A stretch of 64,000 bases of DNA, from assembly GCF_900141825.1 (NCBI RefSeq), contig NZ_FQYQ01000001.1, forward strand, positions 124,001 to 188,000, written 5' to 3'. The translations under genes were made by a program, and so were the position numbers. Origin of the DNA: Pseudobutyrivibrio xylanivorans DSM 14809. GTDB taxonomy: Bacteria > Bacillota > Clostridia > Lachnospirales > Lachnospiraceae. The notes below the pieces were generated by a model. The model made no database searches, was not told the origin of the DNA, and was given only the letters and a program-made list of their open reading frames with translations. Positions 38,863 through 46,923 of the stretch are shown one piece after another (the first letter of the stretch is position 1; the number at the start of each line of letters is the position of its first letter).

Positions 38863-38890
38863 AAAAGAGCTTCCAGAAGGAAGCTCTTTT
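38863..38890. terminator. Terminator after AAA ATPase
   Basis: AAAAGAGCTTCC pairs perfectly with GGAAGCTCTTTT around AGAA. It is symmetrical. Confidence 0.92.
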
Positions 38891-39246
38891 GTTATATAGT
38901 AACGTTTGAAATAAAAATGGTAATTTAAATATAACAAAACCGCGTTTTGTCGTTATTTTTAGAGGAAAGTTAACAGGCAAATTATGAACAATTCGTGAAA
39001 AGTCTGTTAATTACAAAAAAAGGTGCTATTATAAGGTTACAGAAACGAGGAGAGATTTCTGTGCGTTAAATTTTTATAACGCAACAACAAAACAGTATAC
39101 CGCACGAGTACTGTTGGTTAGGTATTAACATTTAAGTCTTTTTGGAGATTCAGATTTAGGTGTTAATGAGAGGTAATTAACTGATGTGTTAGGCACATCA
39201 ACCGGGAATGGATTCTCGGACAGGTATCTACAAGGAGGTAGAGATT
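38891..39246 (+). promoter_or_regulatory. Promoter region and long leader of flagellin gene 1
   Basis: No gene lies here. TTGAAA (38906-38911) with TATAAC 18 bases on, and an extended -10 TGC-TATTAT (39024-39032), are candidate sigma-A promoters; no CCGATA box was found. The leader holds AACAGTA/TACTGTT (39091-39115), a GATGTG/CACATC stem (about 39183-39199), a CCGGGAATGG-ATTCTCGG stem, and the ribosome-site hairpin at 39227-39242. Confidence 0.5.
39227..39242 (+). promoter_or_regulatory. Ribosome-site hairpin, candidate CsrA site (flagellin 1)
   Basis: TCTAC and GTAGA pair around the loop AAGGAG, which is the Shine-Dalgarno core. CTACAAGGAGGT closely matches the CsrA consensus RUACARGGAUGU. 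The start codon follows at 39247. Confidence 0.6.
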
Positions 39247-40650
39247 ATGGTAGTACAACACAATATGCAGGCTTTAAATGCAGCAAGAGTTCTTAACGTA
39301 ACTTCTGGTAGCCAGGCTAAGTCAACAGAGAAGTTAGCATCTGGTTATAAGATTAACCGTGCAGCAGATGATGCAGCTGGTCTTTCAATTTCTGAGAAGA
39401 TGCGTAAGCAGATCAGAGGTCTTTCACAGGCATCTACAAATGCATCAGATGGTGTATCAGCAGTACAGACAGCTGAAGGTGCATTAACAGAAGTTCACTC
39501 AATGCTTCAGAGAATGAATGAGCTTGCAGTTCAGGCTTCTAACGGAACAAACAGTGAGACAGATCGTTCTTCAATCCAGGATGAAATTAATCAGCTTACA
39601 ACAGAAATCGATCGTGTAGCTGAGTCTACAAAGTTCAATGAGACATATCTTCTTAAGGGTTCTAATGGAAAGAAGACAATGATGATTGATGCTCATGATG
39701 CCGGTCTTGAAGGTGTACTTACACAGAACACAGAGAAGGCTACATTTACAATGAGTAAGCTTGGCGTTGGTGATAGCATGACTATCGGTGGAACAAAGTA
39801 TGAAATCGGTGCCAAGACAGTTGCAGAGGCAGTATCAACATTAGAATTAGATGCAGATAGCAAGGGTTCTATTATCATTGATGGTAAGTCATATGAACTT
39901 ACATCTGATGATTCATCAGCTGAAGAATCTAAGTTAAATCTTGATGATATTGAAACACGTGCTGGTCATGGTTCTACAATCCAGTACAACGGCAAGTCTG
40001 TATCAGTATTTGCTAAGGATGCATCACATAATCCTGCATCATATACTGATACAACTGCAGCAGTTGATATTAACAACAAGAATCTTGTAACAGCAAAGCA
40101 GGCATACAATATGGTAGCTGCAGAACTTCAGGCAGCTTCTACAATTGGTGCTTCTAAGACAGCAGCAGGTGAAGCAACACAAGTTATTGGTACTGATGAT
40201 GTTAAGTTTACACTTACGAAAGGTAAGGCTGAGGTTCAGAATGACCTTACATTCAATCTTCATGTTGGTTCTGATGCTGATATGACAAACAAGATTGGTG
40301 TTACAATCAATGCTATGGATTCTACAGCTCTTGGTATCAAGGGTCTTAATGTAGCTGATGCTTCTGGTAAGGCTGCAACATACGCTATCGATGCTATCGC
40401 TGATGCTGTTTCTAAGGTATCTGCACAGAGATCTTCTCTTGGTGCTATCCAGAACAGACTTGAGCACACAATCGCTAACGTTGATAACGTAGTTGAGAAT
40501 ACAAATGCTTCTGAGTCACGTATCCGTGATACAGATATGGCTGAAGAGATGGTTAACTACAGCAAGAACAATATTCTTCAGCAGGCAGGCCAGGCTATGC
40601 TTGCTCAGGCTAACCAGTCTACACAGGGAGTACTTTCTATCTTAGGGTAA
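39247..40650 (+). CDS. fliC: Flagellin 1
   Basis: This 467-residue flagellin has the conserved N-terminal D0/D1 region (NRAADDAAGLSISEKMRKQIRGL, about 35-58; about 1-140 in all), a variable central part exposed on the filament (about 150-370), and the conserved C-terminal D1/D0 region (SALGAIQNRLEHTIANVDN-like, SRIRDTDMAEEM, ending SILG). The ATG at 39247 follows the hairpin ribosome site; the upstream in-frame start at 39208 is not used. It is one of three tandem paralogues with near-identical ends and different centres. Confidence 0.96.
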   Translation: MVVQHNMQALNAARVLNVTSGSQAKSTEKLASGYKINRAADDAAGLSISEKMRKQIRGLSQASTNASDGVSAVQTAEGALTEVHSMLQRMNELAVQASNGTNSETDRSSIQDEINQLTTEIDRVAESTKFNETYLLKGSNGKKTMMIDAHDAGLEGVLTQNTEKATFTMSKLGVGDSMTIGGTKYEIGAKTVAEAVSTLELDADSKGSIIIDGKSYELTSDDSSAEESKLNLDDIETRAGHGSTIQYNGKSVSVFAKDASHNPASYTDTTAAVDINNKNLVTAKQAYNMVAAELQAASTIGASKTAAGEATQVIGTDDVKFTLTKGKAEVQNDLTFNLHVGSDADMTNKIGVTINAMDSTALGIKGLNVADASGKAATYAIDAIADAVSKVSAQRSSLGAIQNRLEHTIANVDNVVENTNASESRIRDTDMAEEMVNYSKNNILQQAGQAMLAQANQSTQGVLSILG

Positions 40651-40716
40651 TGAAAGCAAACTTGAGTAACTATTAACCAATTTTATCGTGCGACTAGATA
40701 ATAGTACTTAATTATA

Positions 40717-40748
40717 GGGGCTTCTTCCAATTGGAAGAGGCCCCTTTT
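40717..40748 (+). terminator. Terminator after flagellin 1
   Basis: GGGGCTTCTTCCA pairs with GGAAGAGGCCCC (40717-40744), then TTTT. Confidence 0.9.
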
Positions 40749-40790
40749 CTATAGCAGTAAATATTTTTTTAAAAATTTTTAAAATAGGGG

Positions 40791-40818
40791 TTAAGTTTAT
40801 AACACCACATCCGATATA
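40791..40818 (+). promoter_or_regulatory. Sigma-28-like promoter, copy 1
   Basis: TTAAGTTT at 40791-40798 and CCGATATA at 40811-40818, 20 bases start to start. The CCGATA box overlaps the left end of the intergenic repeat, so this copy may be inactive. Confidence 0.45.
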
Positions 40819-40884
40819 TAAGGTGTCAGGCAAGGAAGCCTTCCCCTTGAGGGGAAGGTGGCCTGAAAGGCCGGATGAGGTGTT
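40801..40884 (+). repeat. Intergenic inverted-repeat element (short form)
   Basis: AACACCACATCC (40801-40812) and GGATGAGGTGTT (40873-40884) are inverted repeats matching at 11 of 12 positions. Inside are CCTTCCCC-TTGA-GGGGAAGG (40839-40858) and GGCCT-GAA-AGGCC (40860-40872). Similar intergenic repeats are common in gut Firmicutes as I recall them. A longer relative lies at 34857-34952. Confidence 0.75.
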
Positions 40885-40919
40885 AAAAATTAATCTATAA
40901 AAAAAATTTTAAAAAGGGG

Positions 40920-40948
40920 TTAAGTTTTAAATCAACTCATCCGATAAA
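40920..40948 (+). promoter_or_regulatory. Sigma-28-like promoter, copy 2 (flagellin 2)
   Basis: TTAAGTTTT at 40920-40928 and CCGATAAA at 40941-40948, with the spacing seen at 29304 and 42961. This copy is closest to the flagellin 2 gene. Confidence 0.65.
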
Positions 40949-41319
40949 GCATATGTAAGGTGAAAGAAAAGGAATTCTTTACCTTCGAAAAATAATAATC
41001 CAATTTCAAATGAGTTCGAAACAGGACAAGGATGTTATGGATCGAAAGTAATCAAATTTATTTTCCAATCTCGCTTTACAACTAAATATGCAACTTGAAA
41101 AACTTGTACTAACATTACTAGATAACAATGAAAAACTGCATTGTAGATTGAGCTAAAGCTCAATGGCAGTTTTGGGCAAGCTTTTTCTATCATTACATTC
41201 AGAAAAAGCTTACAAGGGATATTCATACAGTATGCCGCGCGAGTACTGTTTTGGATATAAATGTAATTTGTTAACAATATGTGCATAGCACATCTTCCCG
41301 GAAAGGAATCCAGGAAGTA

Positions 41320-41335
41320 TCTACAAGGAGGTAGA
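41320..41335 (+). promoter_or_regulatory. Ribosome-site hairpin, candidate CsrA site (flagellin 2)
   Basis: The same TCTAC-AAGGAG-GTAGA hairpin as before flagellin 1, five bases before the ATG at 41340. Confidence 0.6.
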
Positions 41336-41339
41336 ATTT

Positions 41340-42836
41340 ATGGTAGTACAACACAACATGCAGGCAAGTAACGCTTCAAGAATGCTCGGCATTACAGCCG
41401 GACAGCAGTCTAAGTCAACTGAGAAGTTAGCTTCTGGTTACAAGATTAACCGTGCAGCAGATGATGCAGCTGGTCTTTCAATTTCTGAGAAAATGCGTAA
41501 GCAGATCAGAGGTCTTGATCAGGCATCTACAAACGCATCTGACGGTGTATCAGCTGTACAGACAGCTGAAGGTGCTTTAACAGAAGTTCACTCAATGCTT
41601 CAGAGAATGAACGAGCTTGCAGTACAGGCAGCTAACGGTACTAACAGTGAGTCTGATCGTTCTTCTATCCAGGACGAAATTAATCAGCTTACAACAGAAA
41701 TCGACCGTGTTGCTGAGACAACAAAGTTCAATGAGACTTACTTACTTAAGGGCGATTATGGAAAGAAAAAAATCCAGATTGCAGCTCATGATGCAGGTCT
41801 TGCAGGAACTCTTACTCAGAACACAACAACAGCTACATTCACAATGGGCGCTCTTGCAATGGGCGATACCTACACAATCGGTGGTACAAAGTACACAATC
41901 GGTGTTTCAGGTGCAACAGCAAAGGATCAGCTTGATAATGCTCTTACAGTATTAAAGGCTACAGATCTTAAAGATGGCGAAGTAATTAAGATTGACGGAA
42001 AGTCATTTACTATTGCTGGAACAACTAATGCTGATACATCAGAAGTAGCACAGGCTGATCTTGGAAAGTTTGCTAGCCAGGGCTCAACAATTGAGTACAA
42101 CGGTAAGTCTGTTAAGTTATTCAGCACATTAGAACAATATGGCCCAGCAGGTGATGGTGTTGACGATGCAGATGCAACACTTATTACAGCAAACAAGGCT
42201 TATCAGCTTATCGCTAATGAGCTTCGCACAGCATCTTCAATTGGTGCAGACGAGGTTATTCATGAGGTAACAGCAAAATACAACAATGGAGGCATTACTG
42301 TAAATGACCCTGATGCTTCTGAAAGTACTGTAAATGCACAGAAGCCAACAGTAGTTAGACCTGGTGGTGGTGCAGCAGATCTTAAGGTAGAGTTCAAGAT
42401 TGAAAAGGGCACAGCAGAAGTACAGAATGACCTTTCATTCAATCTTCATGTTGGTTCAGATGCTGATATGACAAACAAGATTGGTGTTACAATCGAAGAT
42501 ATGAGCTCAGCTTCACTTGGTATCCAGGGACTTAACGTTGCTGATGCTACAGGTAAAGCAGCTACATACGCTATCGATGCTATCGCAGACGCTGTTGCTA
42601 AGGTATCTGCACAGAGATCTTCACTCGGTGCTATCCAGAACAGATTAGAGCATACAATCGCTAACGTAGATAACGTAGTTGAGAATACAAATGCTTCTGA
42701 ATCTCGTATCCGTGATACAGATATGGCAGAAGAGATGGTTAACTACAGCAAGAATAACATCCTCCAGCAGGCTGGTCAGGCAATGCTTGCTCAGGCTAAC
42801 CAGGCTACACAGGGCGTATTATCAATTCTTGGATAA
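41340..42836 (+). CDS. fliC: Flagellin 2
   Basis: This 498-residue flagellin shares its first 140 and last 100 residues almost unchanged with flagellin 1. The centre differs (about 140-400) and shares TIGGTKYTIGV-like beta repeats with flagellin 3. Its C-terminus (DTDMAEEMVNYSKNNILQQAGQAML then SILG) equals that of flagellin 1, which suggests duplication and gene conversion of the ends. Two sigma-28-like promoters lie upstream. Confidence 0.96.
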   Translation: MVVQHNMQASNASRMLGITAGQQSKSTEKLASGYKINRAADDAAGLSISEKMRKQIRGLDQASTNASDGVSAVQTAEGALTEVHSMLQRMNELAVQAANGTNSESDRSSIQDEINQLTTEIDRVAETTKFNETYLLKGDYGKKKIQIAAHDAGLAGTLTQNTTTATFTMGALAMGDTYTIGGTKYTIGVSGATAKDQLDNALTVLKATDLKDGEVIKIDGKSFTIAGTTNADTSEVAQADLGKFASQGSTIEYNGKSVKLFSTLEQYGPAGDGVDDADATLITANKAYQLIANELRTASSIGADEVIHEVTAKYNNGGITVNDPDASESTVNAQKPTVVRPGGGAADLKVEFKIEKGTAEVQNDLSFNLHVGSDADMTNKIGVTIEDMSSASLGIQGLNVADATGKAATYAIDAIADAVAKVSAQRSSLGAIQNRLEHTIANVDNVVENTNASESRIRDTDMAEEMVNYSKNNILQQAGQAMLAQANQATQGVLSILG

Positions 42837-42918
42837 TAAATACATGAAAGTCTTAAGCATAGCTTAGGATTTATCCAAAATAATTGTTTCGCGCAGACTA
42901 GTTCCTAACTAGCAAATT

Positions 42919-42949
42919 GGGAACTCCTCGAAAGGGGAGTTCCTTTTTT
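42919..42949 (+). terminator. Terminator after flagellin 2
   Basis: GGAACTCC pairs with GGAGTTCC (42920-42943) around TCGAAAGG, followed by six T. Confidence 0.9.
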
Positions 42950-42960
42950 GATGTGTGGAC

Positions 42961-42988
42961 TAAAGTTTTTTTTCACACTTCCGATAAA
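42961..42988 (+). promoter_or_regulatory. Sigma-28 promoter of flagellin 3
   Basis: TAAAGTTT (42961-42968), 11-12 bases, then CCGATAAA (42981-42988): close to the full sigma-28 consensus TAAAGTTT-N11-GCCGATAA. The leader of about 230 bases to 43223 contains no gene; an in-frame extension from 43062 is not used. Confidence 0.8.
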
Positions 42989-43203
42989 AAAAGTAGATGA
43001 ATTAATATTCATCAATCGTAGCTTTAAAACTGAATAAGGCTATACTACATAATTTCTTCTCTTGGTAACCTGGGGTGGTTGGTCACACCTCTTGTTATAT
43101 AGATACGGATGCAGCCTAAAGTATGTAGCATTCCATATCATCGAAACTTTTAAAATTTTGTTATGCGTTCGTCGCATCTCTTATGAATGGAATCAAAAGA
43201 GTA

Positions 43204-43219
43204 TCTACAAGGAGGTAGA
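43204..43219 (+). promoter_or_regulatory. Ribosome-site hairpin, candidate CsrA site (flagellin 3)
   Basis: TCTAC-AAGGAG-GTAGA again, five bases before the ATG at 43224. The sequence upstream of this hairpin differs from that of the other two flagellin genes, so its conservation is local. Confidence 0.6.
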
Positions 43220-43223
43220 AATT

Positions 43224-44744
43224 ATGGTAGTACAACACAATATGCAGGCAGCTAATGCTTCAAGAATGTTAGGAATAACAACAAATGCTCAGTCTAAGTC
43301 TACTGAGAAACTTTCATCAGGTTTTAGAATCAACCGTGCAGCAGATGATGCAGCAGGTCTTTCAATTTCTGAAAAGATGCGTAAACAAATCAGAGGTCTT
43401 GACCAGGCGTCAACCAACGCATCTGACGGTATCTCAGCAGTACAGACCGCCGAAGGTGCCCTCACAGAAGTGCACTCTATGTTACAGAGAATGAATGAGT
43501 TGGCAGTCCAGGCAGCAAACGGTACAAACTCTGAATCTGACCGTTCATCTATTCAGGATGAAATCCTTCAGTTAACAACAGAAATCGACCGTGTCGCTGA
43601 AACGACAAAGTTCAACGAGACCTATCTTCTCAAGGGGGATTACGGCACTAAGACTCAGGTAATCGCAGCTCATGATGCTGGTCTTGCAGGTACAATCACA
43701 CAGAATACCACAACAGCCACATTTACAATCAATGCCCTTGCAATGGGTGATACAGTCACAATCGGTGGCGTTAAATACACAATTGGTGTTCAGGCAGATG
43801 AAGGTGCAGCAGATTCAGTTGCCAGCCAGTTGGCTAATGCATTAACAGTAGTTGGCACATCAAAAGACGCATTGAAACATGGTGAAGTAGTAAAGATTGA
43901 CGGAAAGTCATTCACAATCGCAGCAAAGACAAACGCTGATACATCAGAGGTTACAGCTTCACAGCTTAATAAGTTTGCCAGCCAGGGTTCTACAATCGAG
44001 TACAATGGAAAGGTTGCAAAACTTTTCAGTACAGCAGATGGCACAGACCCTAAGGACGGTGTAGATGCAAAAGATGCTACACTTGTTACAGCAGCAAAGG
44101 CATATCAGCTTATGTCTAACGAACTTAGAGCAGCTTCATCAATCGGTTGCGATGCAATCATTGATTTACCAGAGGCTAGATTTGATAATGATAAGTTCTA
44201 TGATTCATCAAAAACAGATCCAAACGACACTGATGCAAAGAAGGCAGTTAACGGTATGAAGCCAACTATGGTTACAGGCGACAACCTGAAGAAGGTTGAG
44301 TTCGTAATGAAGAAGGGTACTGCAGTAGTTCAGAAGAGCTTGTCATTCAATCTTCATGTTGGTTCTGATGCTGACATGACAAACAAGATTGGTGTAACAA
44401 TTGAATCTATGACAGCTACAGCACTTGGTCTTCAGGGACTTAACGTAGGTGATGCAACCGGTAAGGCAGCAACATATGCGATTGACTGTATTTCAGATGC
44501 CCTTGCAAAGGTATCAGCACAGAGATCTGGTCTTGGTGCTATTCAAAACAGATTAGAGCATTCTATCGCAAACCTTGATAACGTAGTTGAGAACACAGAA
44601 GCTTCTGAATCTCGAATTCGTGATACAGATATGGCAGCAGAAATGGTTACATACAGCAAGAACAATATTCTTGCTCAGGCAGGCCAGTCAATGCTCGCAC
44701 AGGCAAATCAGGCAACTCAGGGTGTTCTTTCATTACTTCAGTAA
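43224..44744 (+). CDS. fliC: Flagellin 3
   Basis: The protein has 506 residues from ATG 43224. The N-terminal MVVQHNMQAANASRMLGITTNAQSKS block and C-terminal SRIRDTDMAAEMVTYSKNNIL block are conserved. This is the most divergent paralogue: FRINRAADD, ILQLTTEIDR, a distinct C-terminal end (SLLQ instead of SILG) and a longer central domain. Codon use is less biased (more ACC, GTC, CTC), so expression may be lower or the copy older. It carries the best sigma-28 promoter. Confidence 0.96.
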   Translation: MVVQHNMQAANASRMLGITTNAQSKSTEKLSSGFRINRAADDAAGLSISEKMRKQIRGLDQASTNASDGISAVQTAEGALTEVHSMLQRMNELAVQAANGTNSESDRSSIQDEILQLTTEIDRVAETTKFNETYLLKGDYGTKTQVIAAHDAGLAGTITQNTTTATFTINALAMGDTVTIGGVKYTIGVQADEGAADSVASQLANALTVVGTSKDALKHGEVVKIDGKSFTIAAKTNADTSEVTASQLNKFASQGSTIEYNGKVAKLFSTADGTDPKDGVDAKDATLVTAAKAYQLMSNELRAASSIGCDAIIDLPEARFDNDKFYDSSKTDPNDTDAKKAVNGMKPTMVTGDNLKKVEFVMKKGTAVVQKSLSFNLHVGSDADMTNKIGVTIESMTATALGLQGLNVGDATGKAATYAIDCISDALAKVSAQRSGLGAIQNRLEHSIANLDNVVENTEASESRIRDTDMAAEMVTYSKNNILAQAGQSMLAQANQATQGVLSLLQ

Positions 44745-44793
44745 TTAGCGTGGCCAAACGCAATAGAGTACTTTCAGTACTATCCACAAAATT

Positions 44794-44817
44794 GGGGTCC
44801 TTCGGGACCCCGATTTT
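44794..44817 (+). terminator. Terminator after flagellin 3
   Basis: GGGGTCC-TTCG-GGACCCC (44794-44811), a stable tetraloop stem, then TTTT. Confidence 0.92.
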
Positions 44818-44820
44818 AAT

Positions 44821-44849
44821 TTGCAAAAATTATATTAAACTTATATAAT
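44821..44849 (+). promoter_or_regulatory. apt: Sigma-A promoter for apt
   Basis: TTGCAA (44821-44826), a 17-base spacer and TATAAT (44844-44849). The leader to 44938 has no recognised riboswitch. Confidence 0.75.
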
Positions 44850-44938
44850 TGATAAGGATAATATCTTTTTATACGACTGTGTATTTATCATTCCAGAGGG
44901 GAAAAATTAGGGTAAAAGGCACTAGAAGGAGTTTTTAA

Positions 44939-45463
44939 ATGAAAAAAGTAGAAGACTACGTAAGAACTATTCCGGATTTTCCAGAACCAGGTATTATGTT
45001 TAGAGATGTCACAACAGTTCTTCAGGACGCTGAGGGCTTCAAGCTCGCCATCGATGAGATGAAGAAGCTTCTTGATGGAGTTGATTTTGACGTTATAGCA
45101 GGAGCTGAGAGCCGTGGATTCATCTTCGGCGCTCCACTTGCATACGCTATGGGCAAGCCATTTGTGCTCATCCGCAAGAAGGGTAAACTCCCATGTGAGA
45201 CAGTTGAAAAATCTTATGATCTCGAGTACGGTTCAGCTACAATCGAGATGCATAAGGATTCAGTTAAGCCAGGACAGAAGGTTGTTGTAGTTGATGATCT
45301 TATCGCTACAGGCGGCACTATCGAGGCAGCTTGCGAGCTTATCGAGGAGCTTGGTGGCGAAATCGCCAAGGTTGTATTCCTTATGGAGCTTGCTGGTCTC
45401 AATGGACGCGAGAAGCTTGCAAAGTATGATGTAGCTTCAGTTGTAACATACGAAGGAAAATAA
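44939..45463 (+). CDS. apt: Adenine phosphoribosyltransferase
   Basis: This 174-residue purine-salvage enzyme makes AMP from adenine and PRPP. The N-terminus YVRTIPDFPEPGIMFRDVTT, the flexible loop RKKGKLPCET, and the PRPP-binding motif VVVDDLIATGGT (about 117-128) are diagnostic. AAGGAG at 44926-44931 precedes ATG 44939. Confidence 0.97.
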   Translation: MKKVEDYVRTIPDFPEPGIMFRDVTTVLQDAEGFKLAIDEMKKLLDGVDFDVIAGAESRGFIFGAPLAYAMGKPFVLIRKKGKLPCETVEKSYDLEYGSATIEMHKDSVKPGQKVVVVDDLIATGGTIEAACELIEELGGEIAKVVFLMELAGLNGREKLAKYDVASVVTYEGK

Positions 45464-45468
45464 TATGT

Positions 45469-45501
45469 TCCCTCCTCTTGTATTAAGGGGAGGGATTTTT
45501 T
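45469..45501 (+). terminator. Terminator after apt
   Basis: TCCCTCC (45469-45475) pairs with GGAGGGA (45489-45495), then six T. Confidence 0.88.
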
Positions 45502-45512
45502 ATTATTAAAGT

Positions 45513-46187
45513 ATGAATTTAAATCAGATAGCACATATAAACACAGGATTTACACAAAAGTTTGGTATACCTAGACAAAGTGGATTAGTTGGTGAAATAG
45601 GCCACATTATCTTCGAACCAGAATTCAGAAATCCCACTTTCATCGATGGCATCACGGATTACGACTATCTGTGGCTCATCTGGGGATTTTCCAAGAATAA
45701 GCCCTTAGAGGGAGGTACCGTTCGCCCACCTCGACTGGGAGGCCAGAAGCATATGGGGGTCTTTGCCACCCGAGCACCATTTAGGCCAAACAATATCGGC
45801 CTTTCATCGGTGGAGCTCATAGAGGTGATCAGCACTGAGGAGTTCGGACCGGTGCTAGTGGTAAAGGGTGTGGATATGCTTGATGGCACACCGATTTACG
45901 ATATAAAGCCATATATTCCTTATGCAGATGCTCATCCCGATGCCAGGGGAGGCTTTACAGATGAGCTGTCAAAGGGAGCGCAGGTAAAGGTGGATTTTCC
46001 ACAGGAGCTTTTAGAAAAGCTTCCGGAGGAAATCAGAGAATCCGCAGTGGAGGTTTTGAGACAGGATCCAAGAGCAGGGTATGACCGTGGCCGGCAGCGA
46101 GATTTTAGGCTTGCATATCACGGATATGATATAGTATTTTTAGGTAAAGATGGGGAAATAACAGTTACTGATGTATTGAAAATTTGA
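45513..46187 (+). CDS. trmO: tRNA (adenine-N6)-methyltransferase TrmO/TsaA family
   Basis: This 224-residue protein of the TsaA/TrmO family has an N-terminal beta-barrel with FGIPRQSGLV (about 17-26), DYLWLIWGF, the signature RPPRLGG and GVFATRAPFRPNNIGLS (about 80-96), and a C-terminal domain near 150-224 with DPRAGYDRG. The family methylates N6 of t6A37 in tRNA-Thr using S-adenosylmethionine. No clear ribosome site precedes ATG 45513. Confidence 0.88.
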   Translation: MNLNQIAHINTGFTQKFGIPRQSGLVGEIGHIIFEPEFRNPTFIDGITDYDYLWLIWGFSKNKPLEGGTVRPPRLGGQKHMGVFATRAPFRPNNIGLSSVELIEVISTEEFGPVLVVKGVDMLDGTPIYDIKPYIPYADAHPDARGGFTDELSKGAQVKVDFPQELLEKLPEEIRESAVEVLRQDPRAGYDRGRQRDFRLAYHGYDIVFLGKDGEITVTDVLKI

Positions 46188-46210
46188 TTCAAATTAAGGA
46201 GGGGCTCATT

Positions 46211-46783
46211 ATGTATGACTATATTGCCATTGAACGTACCTACGGTAGTGGTGGACACAAGATTGCTGAACAGCTTGCAAAGCGATTGAATTATCGCTTG
46301 TACGACCGCAGTGTAGTAGTTGAAACCTGTAAACGTATGGGGCTGGATTATGATGTGGTTTCAGGCATGGATGAGCAGAATCCTGTTAAGACATTCTTCA
46401 ATGCTCCAGGAGATAATCCTTCCATGGAGGAGAAGATTTATAATACTCAGGTGTCTATTATTAAAGAGGCAGCTGAGCAGCCAGGCTGTATTTTTGTAGG
46501 CCGTGGCGCCAGCGAGATTCTTAAGGATAAAAAGATTCTTAAGGTATTCATTACAGCACGTGATTCATATCGCCGTGATCGTGCTAAGAATGTAGAGAAG
46601 ATTGAGGAAGCTAAAATCGATGAGACAATGAAGAAGTTCGATAAGAAGCGTGAGAAATTCTTTAGCACACATGTAAATGGTGGTAAATGGGGCTCTATCG
46701 AGTACTTCGATTTGATTATTGATTCCAGCGAGATTTCAGAAGATGGCGCAGTTGCTATGCTTGAGGCATTGGCAAAAGCATAG
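46211..46783 (+). CDS. Cytidylate kinase-like family protein
   Basis: This 190-residue P-loop-type protein belongs to the cytidylate-kinase-like group. The N-terminus IERTYGSGGHKIAEQLAKRLNYRLYDR stands where true kinases have GxxGSGK; the GSGG loop lacks the usual Lys. FVGRGASEIL and a Lys/Arg-rich lid (RRDRAKNVEKIEEAK) follow. Substrate unknown. AAGGAGGGG near 46196-46204 supports ATG 46211 over the TTG at 46184, which overlaps the trmO stop. Confidence 0.8.
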   Translation: MYDYIAIERTYGSGGHKIAEQLAKRLNYRLYDRSVVVETCKRMGLDYDVVSGMDEQNPVKTFFNAPGDNPSMEEKIYNTQVSIIKEAAEQPGCIFVGRGASEILKDKKILKVFITARDSYRRDRAKNVEKIEEAKIDETMKKFDKKREKFFSTHVNGGKWGSIEYFDLIIDSSEISEDGAVAMLEALAKA

Positions 46784-46844
46784 GATTTTTATAAAAAATA
46801 CCTCATTTTTATATAAAAAACTAAATTTTTCGCTTATTATTTAA

Positions 46845-46879
46845 CCCGTCAGGTATTGAATTACCTGACGGGATTTTTT
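46845..46879 (+). terminator. Terminator before the cellodextrinase gene
   Basis: CCCGTCAGGTA pairs perfectly with TACCTGACGGG (46845-46872), then T6. Confidence 0.92.
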
Positions 46880-46892
46880 ATAGTAAATATAG

Positions 46893-46909
46893 GTACGAAA
46901 ACGTTTAAG
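46893..46909 (+). promoter_or_regulatory. LacI-type operator candidate before the GH9 gene
   Basis: AAAACGTTT at 46898-46906 is a near-palindrome with a central CG, like LacI/CcpA-family operators. It sits between the T-run-adjacent TATAGT (46879-46884) and the start codon, a repressing position. Confidence 0.4.
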
Positions 46910-46923
46910 GGGGAATAATAGTA

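Larger units (their letters stand above)
40749..41339 (+). promoter_or_regulatory. Promoter region and leader of flagellin gene 2
   Basis: No gene lies in this 591-base stretch. It contains two sigma-28-like promoters in a roughly 129-base tandem duplication, an intergenic repeat between them (40801-40884), and a leader of nearly 400 bases. Leader stems are AAAACTGC/GCAGTTTT (41132-41173) around ATTGAGC/GCTCAAT, and a perfect 11-bp pair AAGCTTTTTCT/AGAAAAAGCTT (41179-41212). ACAGTA/TACTGT follows at about 41228-41250, and the ribosome-site hairpin at 41320-41335. Confidence 0.6.

Noticed and set aside
41009-41025. tRNA-like GTTCGAAAC word
   Set aside because: No acceptor stem or D-arm can be fitted around it.
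41035-41286. Minus-strand 83-codon frame before flagellin 2
   Set aside because: It runs through the leader stems and has no ribosome site or recognisable protein pattern.
43062-43223. 54-residue N-terminal extension of flagellin 3
   Set aside because: Flagellins start MVVQHNM here; the extension runs through the leader and the ribosome-site hairpin.
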